64,000 bases of DNA from Mucilaginibacter geliditolerans (GTDB lineage: Bacteria; Bacteroidota; Bacteroidia; Sphingobacteriales; Sphingobacteriaceae): contig NZ_JACHBY010000002.1 in NCBI RefSeq assembly GCF_014200495.1, positions 981,109-1,045,108 on the forward strand, given 5' to 3'. Below are positions 53,588 through 63,703 of the stretch, in pieces. The notes beneath the pieces were generated by a model. The model was not told where the DNA came from and ran no database searches. It worked only from the letters and a program-made list of their open reading frames with translations. Positions within the stretch are counted from its first letter, which is position 1, and every line of letters starts with the position of its first letter. A program made the position numbers and the translations under genes.

Positions 53588-55984
53588 TCAATATTTCAAT
53601 ACGATAAATCCTGTTTTACTTTTTAGTGCCCCATTATCAGTATATTGTAGCTGATAATAATAGGTACCCTGGGGCTGTAGACGACCTGTAATATTTGAAT
53701 GTCCGTTAAATACCTGCGTTACATTGTCGTAATGACTGGCTTCATACACTTTGGTGCCATTTACATTCATTACCATTATTTTATTGTCGGGGTACTTTTC
53801 AATATTGGTTATCGTAAGCACATCATTCACCCCATCGCCGTTGGGCGACAATGCAGAATTAACAGCAGGTTCGCCTGCTGCCAAAGTGGGCTCAGATATT
53901 TTTAACGCCATGGTAGTTCCCGTACCTGCACTCCCGAATAACCAACATTGATTATTGTTTCCGGAGTATGGCCATAGTATAATTGTTGCACCGTCGCTGC
54001 TGGAATTCCCGTTAACATCGAGGACTTGTCCGCTGTGACGGGCCATAATGGAGTAATACCCGCCAACCTGTGGTATGAGCAGGAATTGTTGGTTCAGTCC
54101 AGCATCCGAAGACCATTGAATGGCATTAGTTCCGCTTATAGTCGAAGCGCCATTAATATCCATATACAAGCCGTTATTTACATTCCTGAATTTGTAAAAA
54201 TTGTTTCCGGCATCTACAAGTACCCATTGTTGGTAGGTATTACTGGCATAGGTATTCTGCACAATGTTTGTTCCTGCAGACGATGAGCCTCCGCTGGGAT
54301 TAGCACATTTACTGCTATTTTTCGCAGTAAGTACATAAGTGTTCCCAATAGTTAGTGGTAATGCTGAAAAGGTAACGTTGCTGGCATAAGTACCTATGGT
54401 GAAATTACCCGCAGTAGCGCTCGTAATGGTAGTCCCATTAATCAACAGATTGTTGAAGAAAACATTTGTAGTCTTGCGGGTTGCATCGTAACCATTAATA
54501 GACGAAGCAGGAATGGCCGACCCGGTATAGCTAACATTGGTGTAGTAAACACTATCAATAGCGCGCCCGGGGTTATAATTGTAGGTTGAGTTATAGACTA
54601 CTGCCATGGTAATAAAAGCTGTATTCACAAAATCCTTTACCCGTACGTTGCTGAACTTAAAATTAGCCGCCCGCACCCTATCGCCAACGGTGAAATAAAT
54701 GGAGCCCTGACCACTCGTCCGGCTCCAATCACAAACATCAATATTCGCCACTGTTACATCGCGTATCTCTGTATCTATATTCTGATCGCCATAGACACCT
54801 ATATGAAAGGAATGTGCCAGATCGGGTAAAAGGGTTGAATTAGTAACCGTAATCGATTTACAACCACCTGTAAAACCGTCTTTCCCTCCGCCATAAAAAG
54901 CGATCGCGTCATCGTTGGTGCGTATAAAAACATCATTTATCGTAATATTGCTGGAAGAAAAAATATCATATCCGTCTCCCCATGTCTTAGAACCATAGGT
55001 GTTCGGAAGATTGCATTTCTGTTTTTAATTCCCTCCCCACGGGAGGGGCGCGGTTGGATGTGAAGTGGCAGGGAGGGGTTTATACACCAAATAAGCTGCT
55101 AAACCCCACCCTTCCCCGCCCTAAGGCGGGAATCGCACAAGGCCGATGCTTCTTTTTTCCATCTTCCGAACACCTATGGTCTTAGAACTGAAAGATACAC
55201 AGTTACTAACTGAGACATTGGAACTTTGCCCGCAACGCAACCCACAACCGCCGCCGCCGCCCCAACCGTGGTTAAAGTCCAGAACTCCGTCAATAGTGAC
55301 ATTACTGGCGTGACTGCAAGCTATTGCATCAAAATTTGGCCGGAAAATAACTCCTCTTCCCAGCACCTTGGTATTTGTTGTACTGTCAAGGTCTATACTG
55401 CGCACACCGGCCCCACCCTGTATGTAAAGCGTCTTTCCACTGGGCACTTTTATAATACTGTCGACAAAGGTACCACTTGGAATAAATATAACATTGGCAT
55501 CCCCCTGATGTGGTGGGTTCACTTCCAGGGGATCCGCGATAACATGTATACAATCATTGTAATGATCCCCATTTATGTCAACATAGAACTTTTGGGGGCC
55601 CGCAGTAGTGAACATAATGGAATCACCACTAAAGGTCGGCGTGATATTAAGTGGTGCAGGGTAGACCACTGCACTGGTAACAGTAGTGGAAAAGATAATT
55701 TTATAATCTATTGAACCACTGCAGCTAAGATAACCGCATGTGGTGTTAGTTCCAGACCCGCTGGAATTAGTGACAGGGGTATTGTATAAATATACCGTAT
55801 TCCAGGTTGTTGTTCCATGATCCCTGGCCTTAAGGGTATATGAGAATTGGCATGCCTGCACAACGGGAACCTGAGGATAAATTACAACTGTTCCGTAGGT
55901 TGCCATCGAAAATGTTAGGCAAATAAAAACAACCAGGATCTTTACGGCTGTCATTAAAATGAATTTATGGTTTATGGTTTTCAT
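53588..55984 (-). pseudogene. Beta-helix polysaccharide hydrolase with ricin-lectin and T9SS domains, interrupted by a MITE
   Basis: Without the insertion this gene would encode 733 residues. The order is a signal peptide (FICLTFSMATYG), an N-terminal beta-sandwich, a right-handed beta-helix (LDFNHGWGGGGGCGLRCGQ, RTNDDAIAFYGG, SFHIGVYGD) similar to GH28/GH49-type glycosidases, a ricin-type lectin with YQQWVLVD, NQQFLLIP and NQCWLFG, and a C-terminal gliding-motility-associated sorting domain (SPNGDGVNDVLTI, type B T9SS). A 187-bp element at 54993-55179 plus an 8-bp duplication introduces a stop after residue 287. The insertion totals 195 bp, so the frame is kept, and removing it joins FSSK to TWGDGYDIF. 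The N-terminal fragment (55121-55984) lacks most of the helix; the downstream ORF (53588-54751) lacks a signal peptide. Confidence 0.85.
54993..55179. mobile_element. MITE-like non-autonomous transposable element
   Basis: 187 bp bounded by perfect 19-bp terminal inverted repeats: CCATAGGTGTTCGGAAGAT at 54993-55011 and its reverse complement at 55161-55179. An 8-bp target-site duplication TCTTAGAA flanks it (54985-54992 and 55180-55187). It has no coding capacity. The interior contains further hairpins: CCCTCCC/GGGAGGG at 55031-55047, GGGGTTTA/TAAACCCC (55075-55082, 55100-55107), and CCCGCC/GGCGGG at 55115-55130. The family of the parent transposase is unknown to me; 8-bp duplications occur in several IS families. 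Confidence 0.92.
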
Positions 55985-56676
55985 TTATGATATAGTTTAA
56001 TGTGATTTGTTTTGATGGTTCATAATCTTTCGTGGAGAATAAAGTAACCGCTAAGAAAAACATAAAGAAACAGTACCGAAATTCAGATATTGTTTTTAAC
56101 TTAATGGGGGTTCGCCCATTAGCAAATGGTTGCATTTCTCTAATAATTGGTTGATACAAATTAATGTATAAGTAAAAGTTATTGGTGCGCTGTTTTTGGC
56201 ATTAATTAAGCTTAAATAGCTATAAATTAGTCGAATAATATAAAAATCCGGTTTTTAAGGTAGTACCAAGACGGTTAGCTACAATAAACAAGGAGGCGCT
56301 TTTCATAAGCTCACATGATAATAAAAAGGGCTTTAAAGAGCTAAAAGCTAAGGCTGCCAATGCAGATGAACAACATTACCTCTTTTGGATCTAATTATTT
56401 TATATTACCATCGACATCAAGCTCAATTATTTTGTAGCCTGATTACTACAAACCCCACATCGCCTTTTCTTTATCACCACCACCAAAACATTCACATGAC
56501 TAGAATTCAAGCATTTTTTTGCCAGTTGATTGACCTGCAGTATGGTTAAAAAGATATTATTCTATTCATCAACATATCAGTTTTTCGTGATAGCATTTTC
56601 GTTTTGTTGAGTATAGTTCGGTTTATGAATACATGATTATAACCGTCCTCAATCTATTCGTACGTTATGGCTATAA
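55985..56676. other. Long intergenic region upstream of the disrupted hydrolase
   Basis: 692 bp with no convincing gene. A 7-bp hairpin, TAATGGG (56102-56108) and CCCATTA (56115-56121), lies in the leader of the disrupted gene. A short plus-strand open frame near 56288-56395 (ending in HYLFWI) has a faint likeness to IS110-type transposase N-termini and may be a relic; I do not call it a gene. Confidence 0.4.
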
Positions 56677-58326
56677 TTACCGGCAAATACTGAAGGTCTG
56701 CACCACTGGGTTTGCAGATTGGAACATCGGCTCGCCTATTCGTCCCCATTGGTAAGCTACCACAGTTATCTTTACCGGATATTTGCTGTTAACAGGAACC
56801 GGAGTAATGATAAGGTGATTGTTTTCAACATAGGCAGGGCCCGCAACCACGTAATATGATACCGGCAAGCCGCTGTTCGATACAGCCCGCAAAGGCATTG
56901 AGGTTATACCTTTTACGATATCCGGCATTTTGGCAAACTTGATTTCCTGCGGTTTTCCATCTGTTAATTTTGCGGGAATACGGATCATCCCGGGTTGTAC
57001 AGCATGGCGGTATTCACTATCCCCTACCTGCGTTTCCTGTATCCATAATTCGCCACCCATTCCGGTGCGGTCAAATTGCAACCTGAACGAATTGGGGCCT
57101 GTTTGTACCGCCGGTCCGGTGATTACCCTGAAGGTAATAGTACCTGATGAATGACCCAGCGTTTCTCCGGCCCCGATCAGCTCAGGAGGCAATTGCGGCA
57201 AAAATCCACCCTGAAGATGAAACGATACGCCATCTGCATCGGGTTCAAACTTCAATGCCGCATAACCTAATTTAGCGACCGGCACTAATTGTCCATCCTG
57301 TATAAATGTGGGCATTTGTTTTTTCCTTTTGATGCGGTCTCCCTCAAAATCAAGGGCAGCTACGGCTGTTTCCTTATCAAAAAACCAATAACCTTCATTT
57401 GCCGGACCTTTAAATAGCGTATATGGAGCGGGCGCATATTCATCCTTATCCATCCCGCCATTGCCTGTTAACCAGCCGGAAATTTTGGTGATAGGTTTTA
57501 GCGTGCTTTGTCCCTGATCCGGTAAACGATACAGGCAAGCTTTACGGATATATAAAGCAACAAATTGTGCCAAATGTTCCGACCAGTCGAAATGCCCGCC
57601 ACCGGGATCTGTTACTACCCCAATCAGGTTATCAGGGTTTTGTGATCGCAGCGCGAGCGCTCCTTGTCGTACAACCGGCCAATAAAAATCACGGTCGCCC
57701 GGCTTTGTTGCCGGATCGGGCACCCGGTACTGCGGCCATTCGGTAGTTTCCCCAACAATATAGCAAAAAGGAATATTGCTGAACCGCAGCGAATCTGGTG
57801 GCGGAATGGTTTTGATAGGAATGACCGCGATTGTACGGTCAGGAAAAGCATTAGCAAATGTCCAGGAAAACTGGCCGTTGGCCGAGTGCCCCATAGCAAT
57901 TATGGGCGTATTTTTTAATTCCGCATAGCCTGACTCATCGGCCAGCTCATCCATCATTTGCTGAAATATAATTCCCATGCCCGGCTTCATATCGGCAGTG
58001 AATGATTTATCACCATTATTTGCCGGGCCGATCCAGATGATAGCTAAGCCTATATCGGCAGCTGTACGCCTTATCAGCGGGTCTTCCAGCCATTGACGTT
58101 CCAGCAAGTTTGAAAGTGAAACCAGCACGCCCTTAACTTTACGGCAATGGGGCGGTATCCACAGGTAAACATTTCGGCCTCCGGCTTTTATCATGTACTG
58201 ATAAACATGATCTGCAGGTTGATAAAATGGATAAGGAGTTTTTGGTACCCTGGCTTGAGCTATTACCAATGCGCTCAACCCTGTTAGTAAGCTAACGATA
58301 GAAATTAAGGTAAGGTACTTCTTCAT
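56677..58326 (-). CDS. Secreted alpha/beta-hydrolase, probable carbohydrate esterase
   Basis: A 549-residue protein with a signal peptide (ending VIAQA). The nucleophile elbow GHSANGQFSW sits near residue 146 and a catalytic His is likely in GGGHFDWSEHLA, as in alpha/beta-hydrolase esterases. The C-terminal 250 residues form beta-rich modules (TGNGGMDKDEYAPAPYTLF, ITPVPVNSKYPVKITVVAY) of unknown role. It is the last gene of the PUL3 operon, 63 bp after GH43, so removal of acetyl or feruloyl groups from a plant polysaccharide is a reasonable guess. No sequence evidence fixes the leaving group. Confidence 0.75.
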   Translation of the reverse strand: MKKYLTLISIVSLLTGLSALVIAQARVPKTPYPFYQPADHVYQYMIKAGGRNVYLWIPPHCRKVKGVLVSLSNLLERQWLEDPLIRRTAADIGLAIIWIGPANNGDKSFTADMKPGMGIIFQQMMDELADESGYAELKNTPIIAMGHSANGQFSWTFANAFPDRTIAVIPIKTIPPPDSLRFSNIPFCYIVGETTEWPQYRVPDPATKPGDRDFYWPVVRQGALALRSQNPDNLIGVVTDPGGGHFDWSEHLAQFVALYIRKACLYRLPDQGQSTLKPITKISGWLTGNGGMDKDEYAPAPYTLFKGPANEGYWFFDKETAVAALDFEGDRIKRKKQMPTFIQDGQLVPVAKLGYAALKFEPDADGVSFHLQGGFLPQLPPELIGAGETLGHSSGTITFRVITGPAVQTGPNSFRLQFDRTGMGGELWIQETQVGDSEYRHAVQPGMIRIPAKLTDGKPQEIKFAKMPDIVKGITSMPLRAVSNSGLPVSYYVVAGPAYVENNHLIITPVPVNSKYPVKITVVAYQWGRIGEPMFQSANPVVQTFSICR

Positions 58327-58389
58327 TCCTCGCTTTTATTTTATTAAAAGTTAGTTGTATAACAATTTCGGTTTGTTGCGACTATCCCA

Positions 58390-60102
58390 TTAATCATGGT
58401 TGATGTTTTGCACTCTGAACCAGTCAAAATCTGCATAACCGCCGATACGGACATCCGGGCTGCTTACACAAAATATGCCTACTTTGGCACCGATCCATTT
58501 GTCAGGCTGCGCATAAAACTCGCTGCCTATCGGCTCAAAGCTTTTGCCATCCTGACTGTAGCTGAAATGACATATCGCGTCAGGCCCTGTCACAGTTACA
58601 CGCAGATAGACCTCCGTGCCGTTAAGTCTTTTTTCTTCCACTACATCTTCGGTAGTTCCATCGGCGGCCTTTTTGCATACAACCTGGCTAACCTTATAGC
58701 CTTTATCGTCCTTTGATATGGAGAGATAGGCATAGTCATTGCCCATCATGAGCAACCCTGCCTTTTTACTTTGCCATACCTCCCATTCTATTTTTAAATT
58801 AACTTTTGTGGTAGCCGTAAAATCGGGGGCCGGTAACTTTTGAAGCAACAGGTTCGGAACGCTCCATAAGTTGGGGTTGTCCTTCTCATATGGGAATGCA
58901 AACAACCTCAAGTGCCCGCTGGCCGGGATCCCGGCAACCCATTGTACCTTCGGATTAGCCTGCCATTGCCATTGCAGGCCCGGCAAACCATCATTAAACT
59001 CGTCACTTTCTGCAGGAGTATTTATAGGATAGGTTTTACCTACATTAGGCTTTTTGTAAACAGCTATGGGTTCGCCTTTGCCGTCCCCATCAGAGTCGCT
59101 GCCAATAACGGGCCAGTTATTCACCCATTTCATGGGCTCTAAATGGACCACACGGCCATAAGGCCCTTTATCCTGGAAATGCAAAAACCATGATTCACCG
59201 GTTTGCGTTTCAACCCATGCGCCCTGGTGAGGGCCATTGATATTTGTTTTGCCCTGATCCATCACTACCCTGGCTTCATACGGGCCATATATTTCCCTTG
59301 AACGAAGTGCCAGTTGCCAGCCGGTACTAACGCCACCTGCAGGAGAAAAAATGTAGTAATAACCATTGCGCTTATACAATTTTGGGCCTTCAATAGTAGG
59401 GTTTGTATCGTGCCCATCGTAAACATTTCTGCCTTCATCTGTAACCTTTGTACCTTCGGAATTCATGGTAAAAACTGTGATCAGGCTGTTTACGAATGCG
59501 CGGCTGGCAGCCCATGCTACTGCCAAATAAGCCTTTCCGTTATCATCCCAAAATGGTGCCGGATCGATAATGCCTTTGCCGGGTAATACCAATACGGGCT
59601 TTGACCATTCGCCCGCCACATCCTTTGTTTTGATCATATAGATGCCATAGTCCGGATCGGGATAATAAATATAAAACTCGTTATTATGGTACCGAATACA
59701 AGGCGCCCAAACCCCTTTGCCATGCTGCGGAATATCATACAGCGCGGCTGGCTCCTGCTTTTTTAAAGCATAATTGATGACCGTCCAGTTAACCAAATCC
59801 TTAGAGTGCAGAACAGGCAATCCAGGCATGCAATTAAAACTGGAAGATACCAGGTAGTAGTCATCTCCTACCCTTATGGCATCAGGATCGGAATAATCGG
59901 CATTTAGAACCGGGTTTTTATAAGTACCATTGCCATTATCCGCCACCCATACATCTGACACTTTTCGTGCCTGTGCAGCCAGGCCAAATGGCAATAATAG
60001 CAGGAAAAAAGCAATCACCACATACCGCCAGGTCGTTAAATAATTCATGATCTTATCTTTTTTAGCAGCCATCACTTTAGTGCATCGGGCATTATTTCTC
60101 AT
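58390..60102 (-). CDS. GH43-family glycoside hydrolase (arabinofuranosidase/xylosidase-like)
   Basis: A five-bladed propeller glycosidase of 570 residues. The catalytic triad is readable: base Asp in NADYSDPDAIRVGDDYY, pKa-modulating Asp in GIIDPAPFWDDNGKAYL and acid Glu in NPTIEGPKLYKRNGYYY. A C-terminal beta-sandwich (about residues 365-570) resembles the GH43 C2 domain. The ATG at 60102 overlaps the previous TGA as ATGA. An alternative ATG at 60048 starts directly before the signal peptide (MNYLTTWRY to LAAQA) and would give 552 residues; both remain possible. In GH43 this architecture is often found in pectin side-chain loci. Confidence 0.9.
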   Translation of the reverse strand: MRNNARCTKVMAAKKDKIMNYLTTWRYVVIAFFLLLLPFGLAAQARKVSDVWVADNGNGTYKNPVLNADYSDPDAIRVGDDYYLVSSSFNCMPGLPVLHSKDLVNWTVINYALKKQEPAALYDIPQHGKGVWAPCIRYHNNEFYIYYPDPDYGIYMIKTKDVAGEWSKPVLVLPGKGIIDPAPFWDDNGKAYLAVAWAASRAFVNSLITVFTMNSEGTKVTDEGRNVYDGHDTNPTIEGPKLYKRNGYYYIFSPAGGVSTGWQLALRSREIYGPYEARVVMDQGKTNINGPHQGAWVETQTGESWFLHFQDKGPYGRVVHLEPMKWVNNWPVIGSDSDGDGKGEPIAVYKKPNVGKTYPINTPAESDEFNDGLPGLQWQWQANPKVQWVAGIPASGHLRLFAFPYEKDNPNLWSVPNLLLQKLPAPDFTATTKVNLKIEWEVWQSKKAGLLMMGNDYAYLSISKDDKGYKVSQVVCKKAADGTTEDVVEEKRLNGTEVYLRVTVTGPDAICHFSYSQDGKSFEPIGSEFYAQPDKWIGAKVGIFCVSSPDVRIGGYADFDWFRVQNINHD

Positions 60103-61181
60103 TTATTTTTTTCAATTATATTCCTAACCAGAACAGGCAGTACCGGACTGCTCAGAAAAGGATTGAACCCATTTTTCATCCTATCCACCCGCGCCAGAAA
60201 AAATCCGTAAACATGGTGCTGCTTGTCTATCCACGGATAAGCCCCGGCCCAGCTGGGGCTACTGATCAGCACCGCATTTCCTGCACTGTCAACTTCTTCA
60301 CGCCATTCCCCCAAGCCGTAAATATCTGTGCGGTGGCTTTTTCGTACTTTCTCTACAAATTCGCCGGGGTTTACTTTGGCATCCTTTACCTGATTAGCCC
60401 GCATTTCACTGATGGCTTTTGCAGACAAGATGCGCCTGCCATTGAATAGGCCATCATTACTGATCATGTTTAAGAAATTGGCATAGTCCTGTAAACTGCT
60501 CCGGGCTCCGCCACCAAGCATAGGGCTTTGACCTCCTACATCGCTCACAGGTGTAAAATGGGTGAGACGCATGTTTAAAGGCCGGGCTATTTTTTCCTGG
60601 AAGATGGTTTCCCAATCCTTTCCCGTTGCCAGTTCGGCCATGCGACCGGCTACCTGCATGGCCAGGCCGCCATATTTAAATTTTGCACCGGGCAGTGTAT
60701 CGGCTGATAAGGGGATGATATGGTCTACGGATTCTTTTAGTGTTTGATAGTTATCTGTAGGGTTGCCTTTAGGCTGATAATCAGGATAACCGGCAGTATG
60801 CGATAGCAATTGCCGTAAGGTAGCATCGCCTTTACTGCCCCTAATTTCGGGGATCCATTTTTTCACCGGATCATCCCATGATAACTTACCTTCGTCAACA
60901 ACCGCTGCAATGGTTGCAGCGGCCAACCATTTCCCGGCTGAAGCGATATAGGCTACTGTTTCGGGCGTATAGTTACCGAAGTATTTTTGATAGATCAACT
61001 GGTTATTTTCGACTATGATGATAGATGCGCCTTTGTAGTAACCGCTATCAACCCATGACGATATCTTATTATCCAAAGAAGAAAAATCATAGCCTTTTTT
61101 TACCGCTTGCTGTGCCCTGCCTTTCGGCATTGCAAAAATGAAGCTGACAGCCAGCAGAAAACCTGTAACCCTCAACCTCAT
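60099..61181 (-). CDS. Serine beta-lactamase-like hydrolase (class C / esterase fold)
   Basis: A secreted protein of 360 residues with a signal peptide ending KGRAQ. The SxxK nucleophile motif is SAGK in YIASAGKWLAAATI, and QLLSHTAGYPDYQ is the following family motif. The usual YxN motif appears as YGG (KYGGLAMQVAGRM), so the Asn is absent. Members act as esterases, peptidases or lactamases; in a PUL, deacylation of oligosaccharides is likely. Its ATG overlaps the upstream transporter stop (TGATG) and its own stop overlaps the GH43 start, so three genes are translationally chained. Confidence 0.82.
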   Translation of the reverse strand: MRLRVTGFLLAVSFIFAMPKGRAQQAVKKGYDFSSLDNKISSWVDSGYYKGASIIIVENNQLIYQKYFGNYTPETVAYIASAGKWLAAATIAAVVDEGKLSWDDPVKKWIPEIRGSKGDATLRQLLSHTAGYPDYQPKGNPTDNYQTLKESVDHIIPLSADTLPGAKFKYGGLAMQVAGRMAELATGKDWETIFQEKIARPLNMRLTHFTPVSDVGGQSPMLGGGARSSLQDYANFLNMISNDGLFNGRRILSAKAISEMRANQVKDAKVNPGEFVEKVRKSHRTDIYGLGEWREEVDSAGNAVLISSPSWAGAYPWIDKQHHVYGFFLARVDRMKNGFNPFLSSPVLPVLVRNIIEKNK

Positions 61182-62413
61182 CAGTATTTCACTTTATAGA
61201 ACCGGTATGCAAAAAGAAAGATAACCAGGTAGCAAATCACCGGCAGGTAATATGCCTGGGCAACGTTATGATTAGCAATCTGCCCCATGATCAGCGGGAA
61301 AAATGCACCGCCGACCACACCCATAGATATAAAGGAAGATGCCTGTTTCGTATGTTCTCCCAGGTTCTTCAATCCAAGACTGAAAATGGTTGGGAACATG
61401 ATACTAAAGAAAAAGTTGATCATCATCAGCGCGATATAAGACGACCATCCCCATCCCTGGGCGACAATAAGGCACATCAGTATGCTGCCACAGGCAAACG
61501 ATGCCAATAATTTATTTGGCGCGATATAGGTCATCAGTGACGTACCAACGATACGCCCGAGCACCATCATACCCATAAAAACGATCATCAGGTAACCTGC
61601 CTTCTCACTGCTGAAATGCATGACATCAACACCATAATTAATAAAATAGGCCCATGTGCCCGCTTGTGCCGCTACGTTAAAAAACTGTGCAGCGCAAGCC
61701 CATATAAAGTGCTTATGCTGGTACAATTTCCTGGCGGGATCCACATCTACATTGACAGCAGCCGCGTCGATAGCAGCTGTGTCGACATGTGGATCAGTTA
61801 AAGCCGGTATTTTCAAAAACACGAATACAACTGCTATCAGCAGGATCACACAGCCGATGGCTACGTACAATGTTTTTACGGAAGTCAAATCGGTTGAATG
61901 CACATTATCCGTGCTTAACAGGAACATCGAGCCGATAGCCGGGCCAATCATTGTACCTACGGCATTAAATGTTTGCGCAAAATTGATACGCTGGTCGCTT
62001 CGGCGCTGATCGCCTAATGCCGCCGCAAAAGGGTGTGCAACCGTTTCAAGCGTTGCCATTCCGCAACCCATGATAAATAAGGCTATCCTGAAAAAGCTAA
62101 AGGAGAATGCATTTGCAGCCGGAACAAACAGAAAGATTCCACCAGCAAATAGCAGCAAGCCCATTAAAACACCAGCTTTATAGCCAAACTTCTTTAAAAA
62201 ATAGCCCGCAGGGATACTCATAATAAAATAAGCCCCAAAAACGGACATCTGAATATATCCGGATTTAGATTTTGAAAGGTTCAGCACATTTTGAAAATGT
62301 TTGTTGAGCACATCACTCATGGAGTGCAGTACGCCCCACATTAAAAAAAGCGAGGTTACAAAAATGAAGGTTACAATAAATCTTTTCTCGGTAAAGGCCG
62401 GTTTGTTTGTCAT
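61181..62413 (-). CDS. Sugar:H+ symporter of the FucP/GluP MFS family
   Basis: An inner-membrane transporter of 410 residues with twelve predicted helices. The FucP-type sequences are clear: LNLSKSKSGYIQMSVFGAYF, GMATLETVAHPFAAALG and RINFAQTFNAVGTMIGP. Characterised relatives import L-fucose, galactose or glucose with a proton. It lies between GH88 and the serine hydrolase in the PUL3 operon, so it probably imports the monosaccharide or uronate released by those enzymes. Confidence 0.9.
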   Translation of the reverse strand: MTNKPAFTEKRFIVTFIFVTSLFLMWGVLHSMSDVLNKHFQNVLNLSKSKSGYIQMSVFGAYFIMSIPAGYFLKKFGYKAGVLMGLLLFAGGIFLFVPAANAFSFSFFRIALFIMGCGMATLETVAHPFAAALGDQRRSDQRINFAQTFNAVGTMIGPAIGSMFLLSTDNVHSTDLTSVKTLYVAIGCVILLIAVVFVFLKIPALTDPHVDTAAIDAAAVNVDVDPARKLYQHKHFIWACAAQFFNVAAQAGTWAYFINYGVDVMHFSSEKAGYLMIVFMGMMVLGRIVGTSLMTYIAPNKLLASFACGSILMCLIVAQGWGWSSYIALMMINFFFSIMFPTIFSLGLKNLGEHTKQASSFISMGVVGGAFFPLIMGQIANHNVAQAYYLPVICYLVIFLFAYRFYKVKY

Positions 62414-62475
62414 TGGATTTTTGCGTTTATAAAAGGCATGAATAATTACTATAATTGCTTACCCGCCGGTATTCA

Positions 62476-63666
62476 TTAATATTTTAGGTTTTTAAGGCGG
62501 AGTAAAGCTTCAAGGTAATAATAATCGGCGTAAATAATAGAAGCATCTATTTCACTGCCTGCCGGATGATGCCCTGTTGAGTGTAACAAAAACGCGCTGT
62601 TGACCTCCCCGCTTTGGTATTGCGGCGACGATAACACGGTAAGCATTTCAATGGCTTGTTGACGGTAATACTCCGCTTTTACCTTATCAGTTACGAAGCC
62701 CGACAGCTCCAATAATGCCGATGCCGTTACCGCAGCTGCCGAGGCATCGCGGGGGGCGTTTGGTATGGCTGGATCATCAAAATCCCAGTAAGGTATGTGA
62801 TCGGCAGGCAGGCGCTTCAGGTAAACATCAGCTACCTTTTGTGCAAAATCAAGGAACTCAGGTTTTTTAGTTTCCCGGTAACACATGGTAAAACCATAAA
62901 TGGCCCATGATTGCCCACGGGCCCACATAGAGTTATCAGCATACCCCTGATGGGTAACGCCTTTGATCTTTTTCCCGGTTACTGTATCATATACTACCAC
63001 ATGATAGGCGGAATAATCGGGCCTGAAATGATTTTGCATGGTGGTTTCAGCATGTCTTACGGCAATATCATACAAACGCTGCCCGCCGCCATTTTTGGAA
63101 GCCCAAAACAACAATTCCAGGTTGATCATATTATCAATAATGGTGTTATGCGGCCAGCCCATTTTTTTTACCTGTGATGGCCATGATAATATTGTACCTA
63201 CTTTTGGGTTGAAGAGCGTAGCCAGGGAGTCAGCCGATTTTAGTATTACTGCCTTGTACGCGGGATCTTTTGTAAGACGATAGCCATTACCGAAACTGTT
63301 GAATACCATAAAACCCAGGTCGTGGTCAAAACCGCTGTGTACTGCAAGCGGGGCCAGTTCCTTTGTATATTTATCCGCCGCTATTTTCCATTTCTCATCG
63401 TGTGTGGCTGCGTACAGCTCCCACAAAATACCGGGCCAAAAACCGCTGCACCAATCATTATAATTTACATAATGCCAGCTGGTTTTATCATGGTTGATGC
63501 TGCGCGGAAGATTATTCAGCGTATCGGCGGGAGCGGCTGCCAGGGTCTTCTCCGCCTGCGTGGCGCAGTACTTTATTGCCGCTGCAGATTTAAACTGGGC
63601 ATAACCGGTTTGCAAAGTGAGTAATAAGATGCTTAAGACCGATGCTTTTATGGTTAGATTCCTCAT
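62476..63666 (-). CDS. GH88 unsaturated glucuronyl hydrolase
   Basis: The second GH88 in the window, 396 residues with a signal peptide ending GYAQ. The catalytic aspartates appear as D116 in HDLGFMVFNSFGNGYR and D178 in IIDNMINLELL, and the downstream ARGQSWAIYGF and IPYWDFDDPAIPNAPRDASAA blocks are strongly like the GH88 at 31729. I start at the ATG at 63666; a TTG at 63675 would add three residues. It lies 37 bp after the probable GH105-type gene, so it likely acts on unsaturated glucuronyl products of pectin or related lyases. Confidence 0.93.
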   Translation of the reverse strand: MRNLTIKASVLSILLLTLQTGYAQFKSAAAIKYCATQAEKTLAAAPADTLNNLPRSINHDKTSWHYVNYNDWCSGFWPGILWELYAATHDEKWKIAADKYTKELAPLAVHSGFDHDLGFMVFNSFGNGYRLTKDPAYKAVILKSADSLATLFNPKVGTILSWPSQVKKMGWPHNTIIDNMINLELLFWASKNGGGQRLYDIAVRHAETTMQNHFRPDYSAYHVVVYDTVTGKKIKGVTHQGYADNSMWARGQSWAIYGFTMCYRETKKPEFLDFAQKVADVYLKRLPADHIPYWDFDDPAIPNAPRDASAAAVTASALLELSGFVTDKVKAEYYRQQAIEMLTVLSSPQYQSGEVNSAFLLHSTGHHPAGSEIDASIIYADYYYLEALLRLKNLKY

Positions 63667-63703
63667 GGGTATCAATATATTTATGAGAATAGGTATTATG
63701 ATT

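Noticed and set aside
53588..55984. Treating 53588-54751 and 55121-55984 as two independent genes
   Set aside because: Both are in one frame, and excision of the 187-bp element plus one 8-bp duplication restores a continuous beta-helix, so they are fragments of one gene.
55965..56159. 64-codon minus-strand ORF before the hydrolase
   Set aside because: It overlaps the hydrolase start out of frame and has no coding features; it is a chance open frame.
56288..56395. Plus-strand open frame with faint IS110-transposase likeness
   Set aside because: The resemblance (KKGFKELK...HYLFWI) is too short to claim; no inverted repeats or other transposase parts were found around it.
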